Shown piece after piece: positions 17,336 through 25,377 of a stretch of 64,000 nt of DNA. The first letter of the stretch is position 1; each line of letters opens with the position of its first letter. The notes under the pieces are model-generated. The model ran no database searches. It saw nothing but the letters and a program-made list of their open reading frames with translations, and had not been told where the DNA came from. Position numbers and translations under genes: made by a program. The stretch covers positions 248,001 through 312,000 of the forward strand of contig DIYL01000013.1 of assembly GCA_002428985.1 (NCBI GenBank). The letters are read 5' to 3'. This stretch comes from Anaerolineales bacterium UBA6055 (lineage in GTDB: Bacteria; Chloroflexota; Anaerolineae; Aggregatilineales; Phototrophicaceae).

Positions 17336-17398
17336 ATGAAGAGCCAAAGCATAGTTAAATTTGCAACCTGTTGTTGCTGTGACGACATCCATCATTAG
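17336..17398 (+). CDS. Polycysteine leader peptide (20 aa), probably leaderless
   Basis: A 20-codon ORF begins MKSQSIVKFAT, then has four consecutive Cys codons (TGT TGT TGC TGT, residues 12-15) and ends DDIHH before TAG. It has no Shine-Dalgarno, and the predicted transcription start coincides with its ATG. It precedes a CysA2-type thiosulfate sulfurtransferase and SufE. In mycobacteria, leaderless polycysteine short ORFs before sulfur genes act as cysteine-responsive attenuators; this looks like an independent example with a transcription terminator. Confidence 0.8.
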   Translation: MKSQSIVKFATCCCCDDIHH

Positions 17399-17458
17399 AC
17401 GGGTGAATTTTGACTTTGGTCGCTATTAGTTGTTTGATACCAATAAAGTCAGCCCGTC
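17398..17458 (+). promoter_or_regulatory. Antiterminator pairing of the cysteine attenuator
   Basis: GACGGGT (17398-17404) begins at the last base of the leader stop codon and pairs with GCCCGTC (17452-17458), the 5' arm and loop of the terminator. The pairing is 7 bp with one G-U. A ribosome stalled at Cys codons leaves GACGGGT free, so the antiterminator can form. A ribosome reaching the TAG covers it and allows the terminator. The complementarity is seen directly; the switch is inferred. Confidence 0.7.
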
Positions 17459-17472
17459 GGGTTGGCTTTTTT
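17447..17472 (+). terminator. Attenuator terminator before the sulfurtransferase operon
   Basis: Stem AGTCAGCCC / GGGTTGGCT (9 bp with two G-U pairs), loop GTC, followed by a run of six T. It sits 78 nt before the sulfurtransferase start, between leader and structural gene. Confidence 0.85.
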
Positions 17473-17549
17473 ATTTCGGGATCTAATTACAAACAACGCT
17501 GTTTACCAATATCATCTGTTATTTCTAACCATCACAAGGAGCACGTTTT

Positions 17550-18410
17550 ATGAACAATATTCAAGATAGAGGCTATACCAATCCTGATAAACTTGTTTCG
17601 ACAGATTGGGTTGCAGAACATCTCAATGACGAGAACGTTCGTATTGTTGAATCTAATGAAGACCCCTTATTGTATCCTAGTGGACACATCCCCGGTGCAG
17701 TCGAAGTTGATTGGGTAAAAGACCTCAATGACCCTCTCCGCCGTGACTACCTCGATAAAGAGGGTTTCTCTGCTTTAGCATCAAAAATTGGTATCACACC
17801 AGACACCACTGTTGTTTTCTACGGCGATAAGAGCAATTGGTGGGCAACCTACGCCCTCTGGGTATTCGAACTGTTCGGTCACACCAATGCCGTCATTATG
17901 GACGGTGGCCGCCTTAAATGGACAAACGAAGAGCGTGAAATTACCCGTGAGCGTCCAGACATCGCCCCAACCGACTATACAGCTCCGGACCGTGACGATA
18001 GTATTGTTCGCGCCTTCCGCGATCAAGTTTTAGACCACGTCAACACACAGGGACAATTAGTCGATGTTCGCAGCCCCAGTGAATTTAGTGGTGAAAAGTT
18101 ACACATGGATGGTTACCCACAAGAGGGTGCAGTTCGTGGTGGCCATATCCCAGGCGCAAATAATGTCCCGTGGTCACGCGCAGCTAACGAAGATGGTACT
18201 TTTAAGTCCGCTGATGACCTCAAAGCAATCTACGTTGAAGAACAAGGTCTCGACCCAGATGCACCGACTATCTCATATTGCCGCATCGGTGAACGTAGTA
18301 GCCACACTTGGTTTGTGCTCAAAAACCTATTGGGCTTCACAGATGTCAAGAATTACGATGGCTCATGGACAGAATGGGGAAATAGTGTCGGCGTCCCCAT
18401 CGAGAAGTAA
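17550..18410 (+). CDS. Thiosulfate sulfurtransferase (CysA2/SseA-type rhodanese)
   Basis: A tandem-rhodanese protein of 286 residues that moves sulfane sulfur from thiosulfate or 3-mercaptopyruvate to an acceptor. The N-terminal inactive domain has the HIPGAVEVDW signature and the C-terminal domain has GHIPGANNVPW. The active-site loop is YCRIGERSSHTWFVL with catalytic C244; this CRIGERSS form is typical of the CysA2-like thiosulfate enzymes of actinobacteria. AAGGAG precedes the start. It is the first structural gene behind the polycysteine attenuator and is followed by sufE, consistent with sulfur mobilisation. Confidence 0.93.
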   Translation: MNNIQDRGYTNPDKLVSTDWVAEHLNDENVRIVESNEDPLLYPSGHIPGAVEVDWVKDLNDPLRRDYLDKEGFSALASKIGITPDTTVVFYGDKSNWWATYALWVFELFGHTNAVIMDGGRLKWTNEEREITRERPDIAPTDYTAPDRDDSIVRAFRDQVLDHVNTQGQLVDVRSPSEFSGEKLHMDGYPQEGAVRGGHIPGANNVPWSRAANEDGTFKSADDLKAIYVEEQGLDPDAPTISYCRIGERSSHTWFVLKNLLGFTDVKNYDGSWTEWGNSVGVPIEK

Positions 18411-18433
18411 TTGATCTATAATGTGTAACATTC

Positions 18434-18465
18434 TGTAGGGCAGGATTTTCAAACTCTGTCCTACA
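18434..18465 (+). repeat. Intergenic inverted repeat between sulfurtransferase and sufE
   Basis: TGTAGGGCAG and CTGTCCTACA form a 10-bp stem (one G-U) around a 12-nt loop. There is no T-run. The TGTAGGGC...CCTACA form resembles REP-like palindromes scattered in many genomes. It could stabilise the upstream message. Confidence 0.45.
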
Positions 18466-18487
18466 AACGACAACTTTAGGAGACTAA

Positions 18488-18928
18488 ATGACAAATTACC
18501 CCCCCAAATTGCAAGAGTATATTGACGACTTTGGTTTTGTGACCAGCCGTGAAGAACGTACGGATTTCCTTATTTCAATCGCTGATGAGTTTGAAAAAGT
18601 ACCAGAATCCGTCGCGACAAAACCTTATGACGAATCCCATCGGGTGGTTGGATGCGAATCCGAGGCGTTTGTGTGGGCAATCGACCGTGAAGACGGCACC
18701 GTAGATTTCCATTTTGATGTGCTCAATCCACAAGGTTTATCAGCAATGGCCATGTCAACCATTCTCAAAGAATCCTGCTCTGGCGCGCCATTAGAACAAG
18801 TCGCGACTATTGATGGCGAAGTCATCTATACATTCTTCGGCAAAGATGTTTCTATGGGCAAAGGTCTAGGATTAATGGGTATCGTCAACACCATTGTCCA
18901 CGAAGCCAAGAAACGCCTCAACAACTAA
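18488..18928 (+). CDS. sufE: SufE family Fe-S assembly sulfur-transfer protein
   Basis: SufE accepts persulfide sulfur from the cysteine desulfurase SufS and passes it to the SUF scaffold. The conserved segment HRVVGCESEAFVW carries the acceptor C56, and GLSAMAMSTILKE and the C-terminal GKGLGLMGIVNTIVHEAKKRL complete the fold. At 146 residues it is the usual length. AGGAG lies upstream. It shares an operon with the sulfurtransferase under the polycysteine attenuator. No SufS or SufBCD lies nearby, so it may accept sulfur from the rhodanese or from an unlinked desulfurase. Confidence 0.92.
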   Translation: MTNYPPKLQEYIDDFGFVTSREERTDFLISIADEFEKVPESVATKPYDESHRVVGCESEAFVWAIDREDGTVDFHFDVLNPQGLSAMAMSTILKESCSGAPLEQVATIDGEVIYTFFGKDVSMGKGLGLMGIVNTIVHEAKKRLNN

Positions 18929-18929
18929 C

Positions 18930-19457
18930 TTAGGGCGATCCAAGAAATGGGTCGCTCGTATCATCAGCTTTAAATGTCGCATCTGTTCCAAGCAAACCAC
19001 GATAACTACCAGGAGGCTCTGTATCCGGTATCACCGTAGCATTGACGACTTTTTCATAATATTCAGTCGGGCCAGCCCATCCAATAATCCCATACATATA
19101 ACCAGAGTTCCGCATCTCATGGAGCGCCATCAACAAGAGTGCAGTCCCAATTCCTGTACCACGTGCTTCTTCATCAACGCCAGTCGGGCCAAAAAACCCT
19201 TTGTGGGTCGTATCATAACAGGCAAATCCAAGCAGTTCATCGCCTCTATGCGCTAGCATAATGGTGGTCGGATGTGTTGAAAATGCGACATCTGCCTCAC
19301 TGATCCAGAACTCATTGAATCGTTCACCAATCCATTTCGTCACAGTTGTTTTTTCAGGTGGCATCCCGCGGCGCACCGTAATCCCGTTATTACGTTGACG
19401 TTCCAGTACAGGGTGCAAATCAGGTAATTCATATAATTTAACAAGCATATCAGGCAT
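18930..19457 (-). CDS. GNAT family N-acetyltransferase
   Basis: 175 residues with the GNAT acetyl-CoA motif VDEEARGTGIGTALLLMAL (motif A, R/QxxGxG/A) near residues 92-110, preceded by LLGFACYD and followed by YGIIGWAGPTEYYEKVV (motif B). The substrate is unknown. AAGGAAA lies upstream of ATG 19457. The gene converges on sufE with a 1-nt gap and no separate terminator. Confidence 0.85.
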   Translation of the reverse strand: MPDMLVKLYELPDLHPVLERQRNNGITVRRGMPPEKTTVTKWIGERFNEFWISEADVAFSTHPTTIMLAHRGDELLGFACYDTTHKGFFGPTGVDEEARGTGIGTALLLMALHEMRNSGYMYGIIGWAGPTEYYEKVVNATVIPDTEPPGSYRGLLGTDATFKADDTSDPFLGSP

Positions 19458-19644
19458 GTTTATTTCCTTCGAACAATAAAAATATTCTCAGTATTGTATC
19501 AATTTAAGAGCCAAATCGCTTGTCTACTGTTGAATCTTTTCGATGTGTAGATGATTTAACAGCGTAAATTACAGAACTTCAACTTGTGAACCTTAGTGAA
19601 CTACTATAAACTACCCGAATCATTTCATTAAAGGGGAGACAACA

Positions 19645-20745
19645 ATGTTCACAATTAAAGTGGATCATGAGATTACGTTGCATCTGATACAAGAAAATCA
19701 TCATCATGATCTTTTTACGCTTATCGAAACAAGCCGTGACCATCTAAGAGAACATATGGGAGCAAATCTTGCCCAAGATAAGGCTGAAGTACATCAGCTC
19801 TGTTTACGTTCGAAGAAGTTATTTGCAGAAAACGGTGCAATCATCACACTGATTACGTATCAAGGGAAGACAGCCGGATTAATCAATATTCAAGATCGTA
19901 CAGGTGAAGGCATCAGCGGTGCCGAAATCGGCTATTGGCTCGGCAAAGATTTTATCGGCAAGGGCATCATCACCCGTGCAGCCAAAACATTGACGGACTA
20001 CGCGTTTAAACATTGGGATGTTCAACGTGTCTTTCTTGGTATCGCCACCGATAACCCACGCAGTATAGCCGTTGCTGAACGCTTAGGTTTCACAATAGAA
20101 GGCACCCTGCGTCAAAATGATAAAATTAATGGCAAATGGGTCGATCATCAAATATATACGATGCTAAAACAGGAGTGGCAACATCCACAAGAACCTCCTA
20201 TATTGCGCTATCAACTCGATGATAGATTAGACTTACGATTAGTCGAAAAACAACATGCCCAAACCATCTTTGACGCCTGCAATGCAAATCGTGAACATAT
20301 TGGCAAGTTCCTACCTTGGATTGATAATACAAAGTCGGTTGATGACACCATGGGTTTTGTAGAAGAGTCGTTAACACAATATGGCAACAATGATGGATGG
20401 CAAGCTGGAATTTGGCATGATAACCAGTTAGTCGGTATGATAGGCTATCTATTTTGGAATACTGTCAATCATCATACAGAAATTGGATATTGGTTGGCAG
20501 AATCGGCAACAGGACAGGGTATTATGACACGCTGCGCCCGTGAGTTAACCCGTTATGCCTTTGAAACAGTCAAGTTGAATCGGGTGGTGATACGATGTGA
20601 TGTCGATAATCATGCCAGTGCAGGAGTCGCCAAACGTTTAGGATACCAACATGAAGGCATTGAACGACAGGGAATTAAATCGCGCGACCGATATGTCAAT
20701 GTCCATGTCTACAGTTTATTAGCAGAGGAATGGCAAAATTCATGA
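19645..20745 (+). CDS. Tandem double-GNAT (RimJ/RimL-like) acetyltransferase
   Basis: Two complete RimL-type GNAT domains lie in one chain: residues ~3-177 and ~185-362. Each has the same order of motifs: LHLIQENHHHDLFTLIE / LRLVEKQHAQTIFDAC, then EIGYWLGKDFIGKGIITRA / EIGYWLAESATGQGIMTRC, then AVAERLGF / GVAKRLGY. Both acetyl-CoA loops appear intact, so both halves could be active. RimL relatives acetylate ribosomal protein N-termini or small molecules. AAGGGGAG precedes the start. The downstream PLP enzyme gene overlaps by ATGA. Confidence 0.88.
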   Translation: MFTIKVDHEITLHLIQENHHHDLFTLIETSRDHLREHMGANLAQDKAEVHQLCLRSKKLFAENGAIITLITYQGKTAGLINIQDRTGEGISGAEIGYWLGKDFIGKGIITRAAKTLTDYAFKHWDVQRVFLGIATDNPRSIAVAERLGFTIEGTLRQNDKINGKWVDHQIYTMLKQEWQHPQEPPILRYQLDDRLDLRLVEKQHAQTIFDACNANREHIGKFLPWIDNTKSVDDTMGFVEESLTQYGNNDGWQAGIWHDNQLVGMIGYLFWNTVNHHTEIGYWLAESATGQGIMTRCARELTRYAFETVKLNRVVIRCDVDNHASAGVAKRLGYQHEGIERQGIKSRDRYVNVHVYSLLAEEWQNS

Positions 20746-21866
20746 CAAATCAAACTGAAACAAATTCTGTGCATAGCACCCCCATTGACCCAACCACAGG
20801 TGCAATTGTTCCACCGTTGGTCTTTACTACCACATTTGAATATGAAGCCACTGGTCAGCCACATGGTGATGACGAATATATTTATACACGTAATCGTAAT
20901 CCAAACCGCCTTGCCCTTGAAAAAACCATAGCAACCCTTGAACATGGTGTACTGGCACATGCTGTACCCAGTGGGTCATCTGCAATGATGACAATCTTTC
21001 AAGCATTACGTCCTGGCGATCATATTGTATCAAGTGATGATATGTACTTCGGCATCCGCGTTCAACTTAATGAGTTTTTCGCACCGTGGGGGATTGAGAC
21101 AACATTTGTTGATATGAGCGACCTTGAAGCAGTCAAAGGTGCGATGCGACCAGAAACAAAACTGGTTATTTTTGAATCCCCAACAAACCCCATGATTCGC
21201 CTTGCCGATATTCAAGCAATTGCCGATATTGCACACGAACATGATGCACTGGTACTTGTCGATAATACGGTTGCCACACCGATCGCCCAAAATCCTCTAA
21301 AACTAGGGGCGGACATCTCAGTAATTTCTTTGACTAAATATATCGCCGGACATCACGATGTACTCGGTGGAGTGATTATCTTTAAAGAACAAAATGAATT
21401 TGCTGATCGTGTCACCCGTCTCGTAAAAATTGGTGGTGCAGTATTATCACCCATGATGTGCTGGTTGACATTGCGCGGTATACAGACCCTCTCCTACCGT
21501 GTGCGTGCCCACAGTGACAATGCTCTCAAAGTTGCATCAGCATTAGCAGATCACCCTAAAATCGAACGGGTACTCTATCCACATCATCCAAGCCATCCAC
21601 AATATGATCTGGCATGTCGACAAATGCGCGTCGGTAGCGGTTTGATGTCTATCCAAGTTGTTGGTGGACGTGAAGAAGCTGTTGGATTGGTGCAAAGGCT
21701 TAAGCTATTTACAAGTGCAACGAGCTTTGGTGGTACACATAGCCTAATTGAACAACGTGAATCGATTGAGGAAAATTCTACAACGCCCCCGAATCTACTC
21801 CGAGTATCAATTGGCTTAGAAAATCCTGACGACCTTATCGCCGATATGGAGCAAGCTTTATCATGA
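20742..21866 (+). CDS. Trans-sulfuration PLP enzyme (cystathionine synthase/lyase family)
   Basis: A Cys/Met-metabolism PLP-dependent enzyme of 374 residues. The Schiff-base lysine is K199 in SLTKYIAGHHDVLGG. The N-terminus has the family segment YTRNRNPNRLALEKTIA, and VPSGSSAMMTI and FESPTNPM form the PLP pocket. The C-terminal SFGGTHSLIEQR is typical of cystathionine gamma-synthases and lyases. Reaction choice (gamma-synthase, beta- or gamma-lyase, methionine gamma-lyase) cannot be fixed from sequence. ATG 20742 overlaps the preceding stop and has GAGGAA upstream; an ATG at 20730 would add four residues. Confidence 0.9.
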   Translation: MTNQTETNSVHSTPIDPTTGAIVPPLVFTTTFEYEATGQPHGDDEYIYTRNRNPNRLALEKTIATLEHGVLAHAVPSGSSAMMTIFQALRPGDHIVSSDDMYFGIRVQLNEFFAPWGIETTFVDMSDLEAVKGAMRPETKLVIFESPTNPMIRLADIQAIADIAHEHDALVLVDNTVATPIAQNPLKLGADISVISLTKYIAGHHDVLGGVIIFKEQNEFADRVTRLVKIGGAVLSPMMCWLTLRGIQTLSYRVRAHSDNALKVASALADHPKIERVLYPHHPSHPQYDLACRQMRVGSGLMSIQVVGGREEAVGLVQRLKLFTSATSFGGTHSLIEQRESIEENSTTPPNLLRVSIGLENPDDLIADMEQALS

Positions 21867-22228
21867 TTTATCATATTACTAGCCGAGATGAATGGGAAAA
21901 GGCAAAAGAAAAAGGCGCATATACTGCGCCATCACTTGAAACTGAAGGATTTATTCATAACTCGTCCCGCGCACAAATCTTGAATGTTGCAAATACATTT
22001 TATCGAGGCAATGATGACCTCGTAATTTTGTGTATAGATGACACACAATTCGGGTCAGAGTTAGTTTGGGAAGTCCCAGCGCATCCTGATCCAGACCGCG
22101 CACCACGCGAGATGGATACCGAACTATTTGCTCATGTCTATGGTGAGATTCCTGTTAAAGTTGTTGTCAATATAATTGATTTTCCCGAAGGCGAGAACGG
22201 GTTTACTCTGCCAAATAATTTGCCATAG
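21863..22228 (+). CDS. DUF952 family protein
   Basis: 121 residues starting MIYHITSRDEWEKAKEKG and including EGFIHNSSRAQILNVANTFY, which match the DUF952 family of small cytosolic proteins of unknown function. WEVPAHPDPDRAPREMDTEL and FAHVYGEIPVKVV follow as in the family. It overlaps the trans-sulfuration gene by ATGA, so the two are translationally coupled, but no functional link is known. Confidence 0.88.
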   Translation: MIYHITSRDEWEKAKEKGAYTAPSLETEGFIHNSSRAQILNVANTFYRGNDDLVILCIDDTQFGSELVWEVPAHPDPDRAPREMDTELFAHVYGEIPVKVVVNIIDFPEGENGFTLPNNLP

Positions 22229-22249
22229 ACGATTCTATGAAGCGATCAA

Positions 22250-23143
22250 TTAAACACCTGTAGCATCAGCATCCACAGATAGGAAATCCTCTAATCCTGT
22301 CATTTGGAGGCTGATATCCCAGAGACGTTGTTGCGCCTCGAGCTCAAGCGATGTTTCGCTACTATCAACTAATTTAGATTTGCCATAATATTGACCGGAC
22401 TGCCCTCTTACATCATCAGAGGTGGCGAGGTAAATTGACGTTTTTGCACCGTTTTCGGCTGATTGCGCAAAAAAACGTGCAATCATTGAAAAGATTGTTT
22501 GTGAGACCCCATGAGCATTACGCGTAAATCCAGTCCGAACAAATCCCGGATGCAGAACATTTGCTGTCACCGGTTTACCCTCTAACCGCCGCGCCAATTC
22601 ATAGGTAAACATGATGTTGGCTACTTTGGAGAGACTGTAGGCTTTCATGGCGTTGTATTTGTTGATAGTTTGTAGATCATCAAAAGGGATGCCCTTGCGC
22701 TTATAGCGATGCGCTTCGGATGATACATTCACAATTCGTGCATCACCTGTTGTTTGCCCTGTCATCATTAACATATCAATGAGTAACCCTGTGAGCATGA
22801 AGTAAGCAAGGTGATTCAATGCAAACGTCAGTTCGATGCCATCTACACTTTCTTGACGTTGATAAAAGTAACCACCTGCATTGTTAATCAATACATCTAA
22901 GCGGTTAAATTGAGTATGGTAATCATCAGCAAGCTGGCGTATTTGTGCTTGCGATGATAGATCGGCACAGAGTCCGTGAATGTTTTTGTTATATGTATCC
23001 GATTTGAACTGGTCAACCACTGTATTGATTTTATCGGGATTACGTCCGACGAGTACAACTGTGGCACCGCTTTTTGCAATTGCTTGTGCCGTCGCTTTAC
23101 CGATACCATCAGTTGCACCCGTAATCAGATAATGCCTGTCCAT
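22250..23143 (-). CDS. Short-chain dehydrogenase/reductase
   Basis: A classical SDR of 297 residues. The Rossmann TGxxxGIG motif is ITGATDGIGKATA at the N-terminus, NNAGGYF follows near residue 87, and the catalytic Ser/Tyr/Lys are in VNVSSEAH and YSLSKVAN (YxxxK). The VDGIELTFALNHLAYFMLT segment groups it with retinol-dehydrogenase/WWOX-like SDRs. It is about half identical by eye to the SDR directly upstream, four nt away, so they are recent tandem paralogs in one operon. Confidence 0.9.
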   Translation of the reverse strand: MDRHYLITGATDGIGKATAQAIAKSGATVVLVGRNPDKINTVVDQFKSDTYNKNIHGLCADLSSQAQIRQLADDYHTQFNRLDVLINNAGGYFYQRQESVDGIELTFALNHLAYFMLTGLLIDMLMMTGQTTGDARIVNVSSEAHRYKRKGIPFDDLQTINKYNAMKAYSLSKVANIMFTYELARRLEGKPVTANVLHPGFVRTGFTRNAHGVSQTIFSMIARFFAQSAENGAKTSIYLATSDDVRGQSGQYYGKSKLVDSSETSLELEAQQRLWDISLQMTGLEDFLSVDADATGV

Positions 23144-23147
23144 TGTG

Positions 23148-24032
23148 TTAGAGAGTTACTTTCTCGTTTGCAGTAAGTCCAGTCATGTCAAGGCTATAAT
23201 CCCATAATTTTTGTTGCTCGTCACGGTCATATGAGATGGTGTTAGATTTAACTGCTTTTTTGTTATCCCAATATTTTCCAGTAACACCTTTGACATCCGG
23301 CGAAGATGCGAGATAAACAGGTGTTTGTGCCCCTTGATCTTCTGATTTAGCAAATAACTTCTGGATTCCCTTGGTCAACGTTGCCATTAGTCCATTCATA
23401 TTGTGCCCGAAGCCAGTTGCAATAAATCCCGGATGCAATGCGTTTACACTGACATTCGTTCCCTCAAGTTGGCGAGCAAGCTCATAGGTAAAGAGAATAT
23501 TTGCCAGTTTGCTTTTACCATATGCACCAAATGACCCATATCCGTCTTCATCGTTGATTGTATCTAATTTCATGCCACCACCTGCCGCTTGGTGTGCACC
23601 AGATGACACATTAATGATCCGTGCCTCCCCTTTATCTTGGGCGGTCTGCTTGAGTGTATTTAGTAAGAGGTGCGTGAGCAGAAAGTAATTGACATGATTT
23701 AAAGCAAAGGTCATTTCTAAACCATCAACTGATTGCGTGTAATCAGAAAAGATTGCACCGGCATTATTAAGAAGAACATCGAGTGAATCATATTTAGCAT
23801 GGAAATCATCAGCCAATTTGCGGATTTCAGCAATTGAAGATAAGTCCGCAATCAGCATATCAATATTGTGGTTACTCGATTCGAATTTGAGTTCGTTCAT
23901 CACCCGTTCAGTTTTTTGCGGATTACGTCCAACAATGATAAGCTCTGCACCCATTTTGGCGAGTTCTAACGCAGAGGCTTTACCAATACCATTTGTTGCT
24001 CCAGTGATTAAGACCCGTTTGCCTGACATCAT
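23148..24032 (-). CDS. Short-chain dehydrogenase/reductase (paralog)
   Basis: 294 residues with VLITGATNGIGKASA at the N-terminus, NNAGAIFSD, VNVSSGAH and the YGKSK catalytic motif. LEMTFALNHVNYFLLTHLL matches the downstream paralog closely. The substrate is unknown; retinol-dehydrogenase-like SDRs act on many alcohols or ketones. Two adjacent ATG codons start the frame and either may be used. First gene of the SDR pair. Confidence 0.9.
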   Translation of the reverse strand: MMSGKRVLITGATNGIGKASALELAKMGAELIIVGRNPQKTERVMNELKFESSNHNIDMLIADLSSIAEIRKLADDFHAKYDSLDVLLNNAGAIFSDYTQSVDGLEMTFALNHVNYFLLTHLLLNTLKQTAQDKGEARIINVSSGAHQAAGGGMKLDTINDEDGYGSFGAYGKSKLANILFTYELARQLEGTNVSVNALHPGFIATGFGHNMNGLMATLTKGIQKLFAKSEDQGAQTPVYLASSPDVKGVTGKYWDNKKAVKSNTISYDRDEQQKLWDYSLDMTGLTANEKVTL

Positions 24033-24114
24033 TGTTATTTTTCCCGTCTTGTATTTATCAAACTAAATAAAGGCTAGCGTGAGTCTCTAATTTTTGTATT
24101 AGAAATTAAACCAG

Positions 24115-25329
24115 TTAAGTTACTGTTGTATAAGAATCATCACGGCGGCGATGATATATCGATACAACAGGCAACAAAGCAACTGACGATACTGTTAAGG
24201 CAACGCGAAGCCCAATTAAAGAACCAATAGCACCGATAATTGGCGTACCGATAATTTGCCCAAACCCATTCGATTGCCAATAAAATGAAATCACAGTCGC
24301 GCGTACCCCTGACGTTGTATGGCGATTAATCCAGGCCATAAACAAAGGTTTAGTACTACTCCGCAGAGTTTGACTAAACCAGTAGGCAATCAGAGCCAAA
24401 TAGAAACTACCTGACCAGACAAATATCAGGTTTCCTAAAACTGTACCAACCGCAAACCAAGCAAGAATAATAGACACAGGAAATTCGGGATTATTCTGTA
24501 GAAAGCGTTTAGCCACTTCGAGTGCGGGTATACTGAGGAGGGTTACACCACCAAATAAAATACCAAACCAGATAACAGGTTCAAATAATGGAATCTCGAA
24601 ATTTTGAACGATATGTGGCGTATAGAGGGCATCATATCCACCCACTGATATTCCAATGATGATACCGATTATAATCACAGATCGTAGCACAGCATGGCCA
24701 CGTACTTCACGTACACTCGCACGGAATGTGTCAAAGATTTGCCAGCGTGAGTCCGTCCTTGGTAAGGGTCGGAATCCATTTTCAGGCATCGTAACTGCCA
24801 GAATACCCGCTAGTAGAATCGTGCCTATCCCACCAATGACTATCGGCAACGCCATACTAATCGTACCGATGGCGGTAGCAAAAATAATACCCACAATCGT
24901 TGAAATTCTACCAATTTGTGCCCCATGGACAAATAGATGCAACGCTTCATCTTCGCCCAATTCGTCAACAAGCCATGCTTCGGGTGCACCACTGACAAAT
25001 GTAAACCCAAGTCCCCAGATTAATTGTGAAATCAGTACAATACCATAGATTGGAATCAATCCCTGAATTATGTATCCAATCCCCCAGATCACATAACCAA
25101 TCACTATTGACCACTTACGGCTGTACACATCAGCGACAATGCCTGTTGGTACTTCAAATAGCAGCGTCGCTGTCTCGAGCACAATACCGAGTAAGCCAAG
25201 TTGAAAGGGGTCAGATGTAATCACAGTTGCAAAATAAAGCATAGCAACCGTTAACCACATCGAATAGACAAACGGCGCAATTGTACGAAACAGATAATAT
25301 GCGCGTAAAGCACGTTGGCGATCTGTCAT
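24115..25329 (-). CDS. MFS transporter (tandem copy 3)
   Basis: 404 residues with about twelve membrane segments. The loop 2-3 region reads LLFEVPTGIVADVYSRKWSI, the DxxxRK-type motif of major facilitator exporters. The segment SGAPEAWLVDELGEDEALHLF is shared, with variation, by the next two genes. It probably exports small hydrophobic compounds, but this is inference. It is the third of three consecutive homologs transcribed in the same direction. Confidence 0.88.
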   Translation of the reverse strand: MTDRQRALRAYYLFRTIAPFVYSMWLTVAMLYFATVITSDPFQLGLLGIVLETATLLFEVPTGIVADVYSRKWSIVIGYVIWGIGYIIQGLIPIYGIVLISQLIWGLGFTFVSGAPEAWLVDELGEDEALHLFVHGAQIGRISTIVGIIFATAIGTISMALPIVIGGIGTILLAGILAVTMPENGFRPLPRTDSRWQIFDTFRASVREVRGHAVLRSVIIIGIIIGISVGGYDALYTPHIVQNFEIPLFEPVIWFGILFGGVTLLSIPALEVAKRFLQNNPEFPVSIILAWFAVGTVLGNLIFVWSGSFYLALIAYWFSQTLRSSTKPLFMAWINRHTTSGVRATVISFYWQSNGFGQIIGTPIIGAIGSLIGLRVALTVSSVALLPVVSIYHRRRDDSYTTVT

Positions 25330-25377
25330 AAAGATTCACTTGTGAAGTTCTGAACAATATCATCAGTATAACATGAC

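Noticed and set aside
18894..19256. A plus-strand frame of 120 residues within the GNAT gene at 18930-19457
   Set aside because: Antisense of the GNAT gene, which has clear motifs and a good ribosome-binding site on the minus strand.
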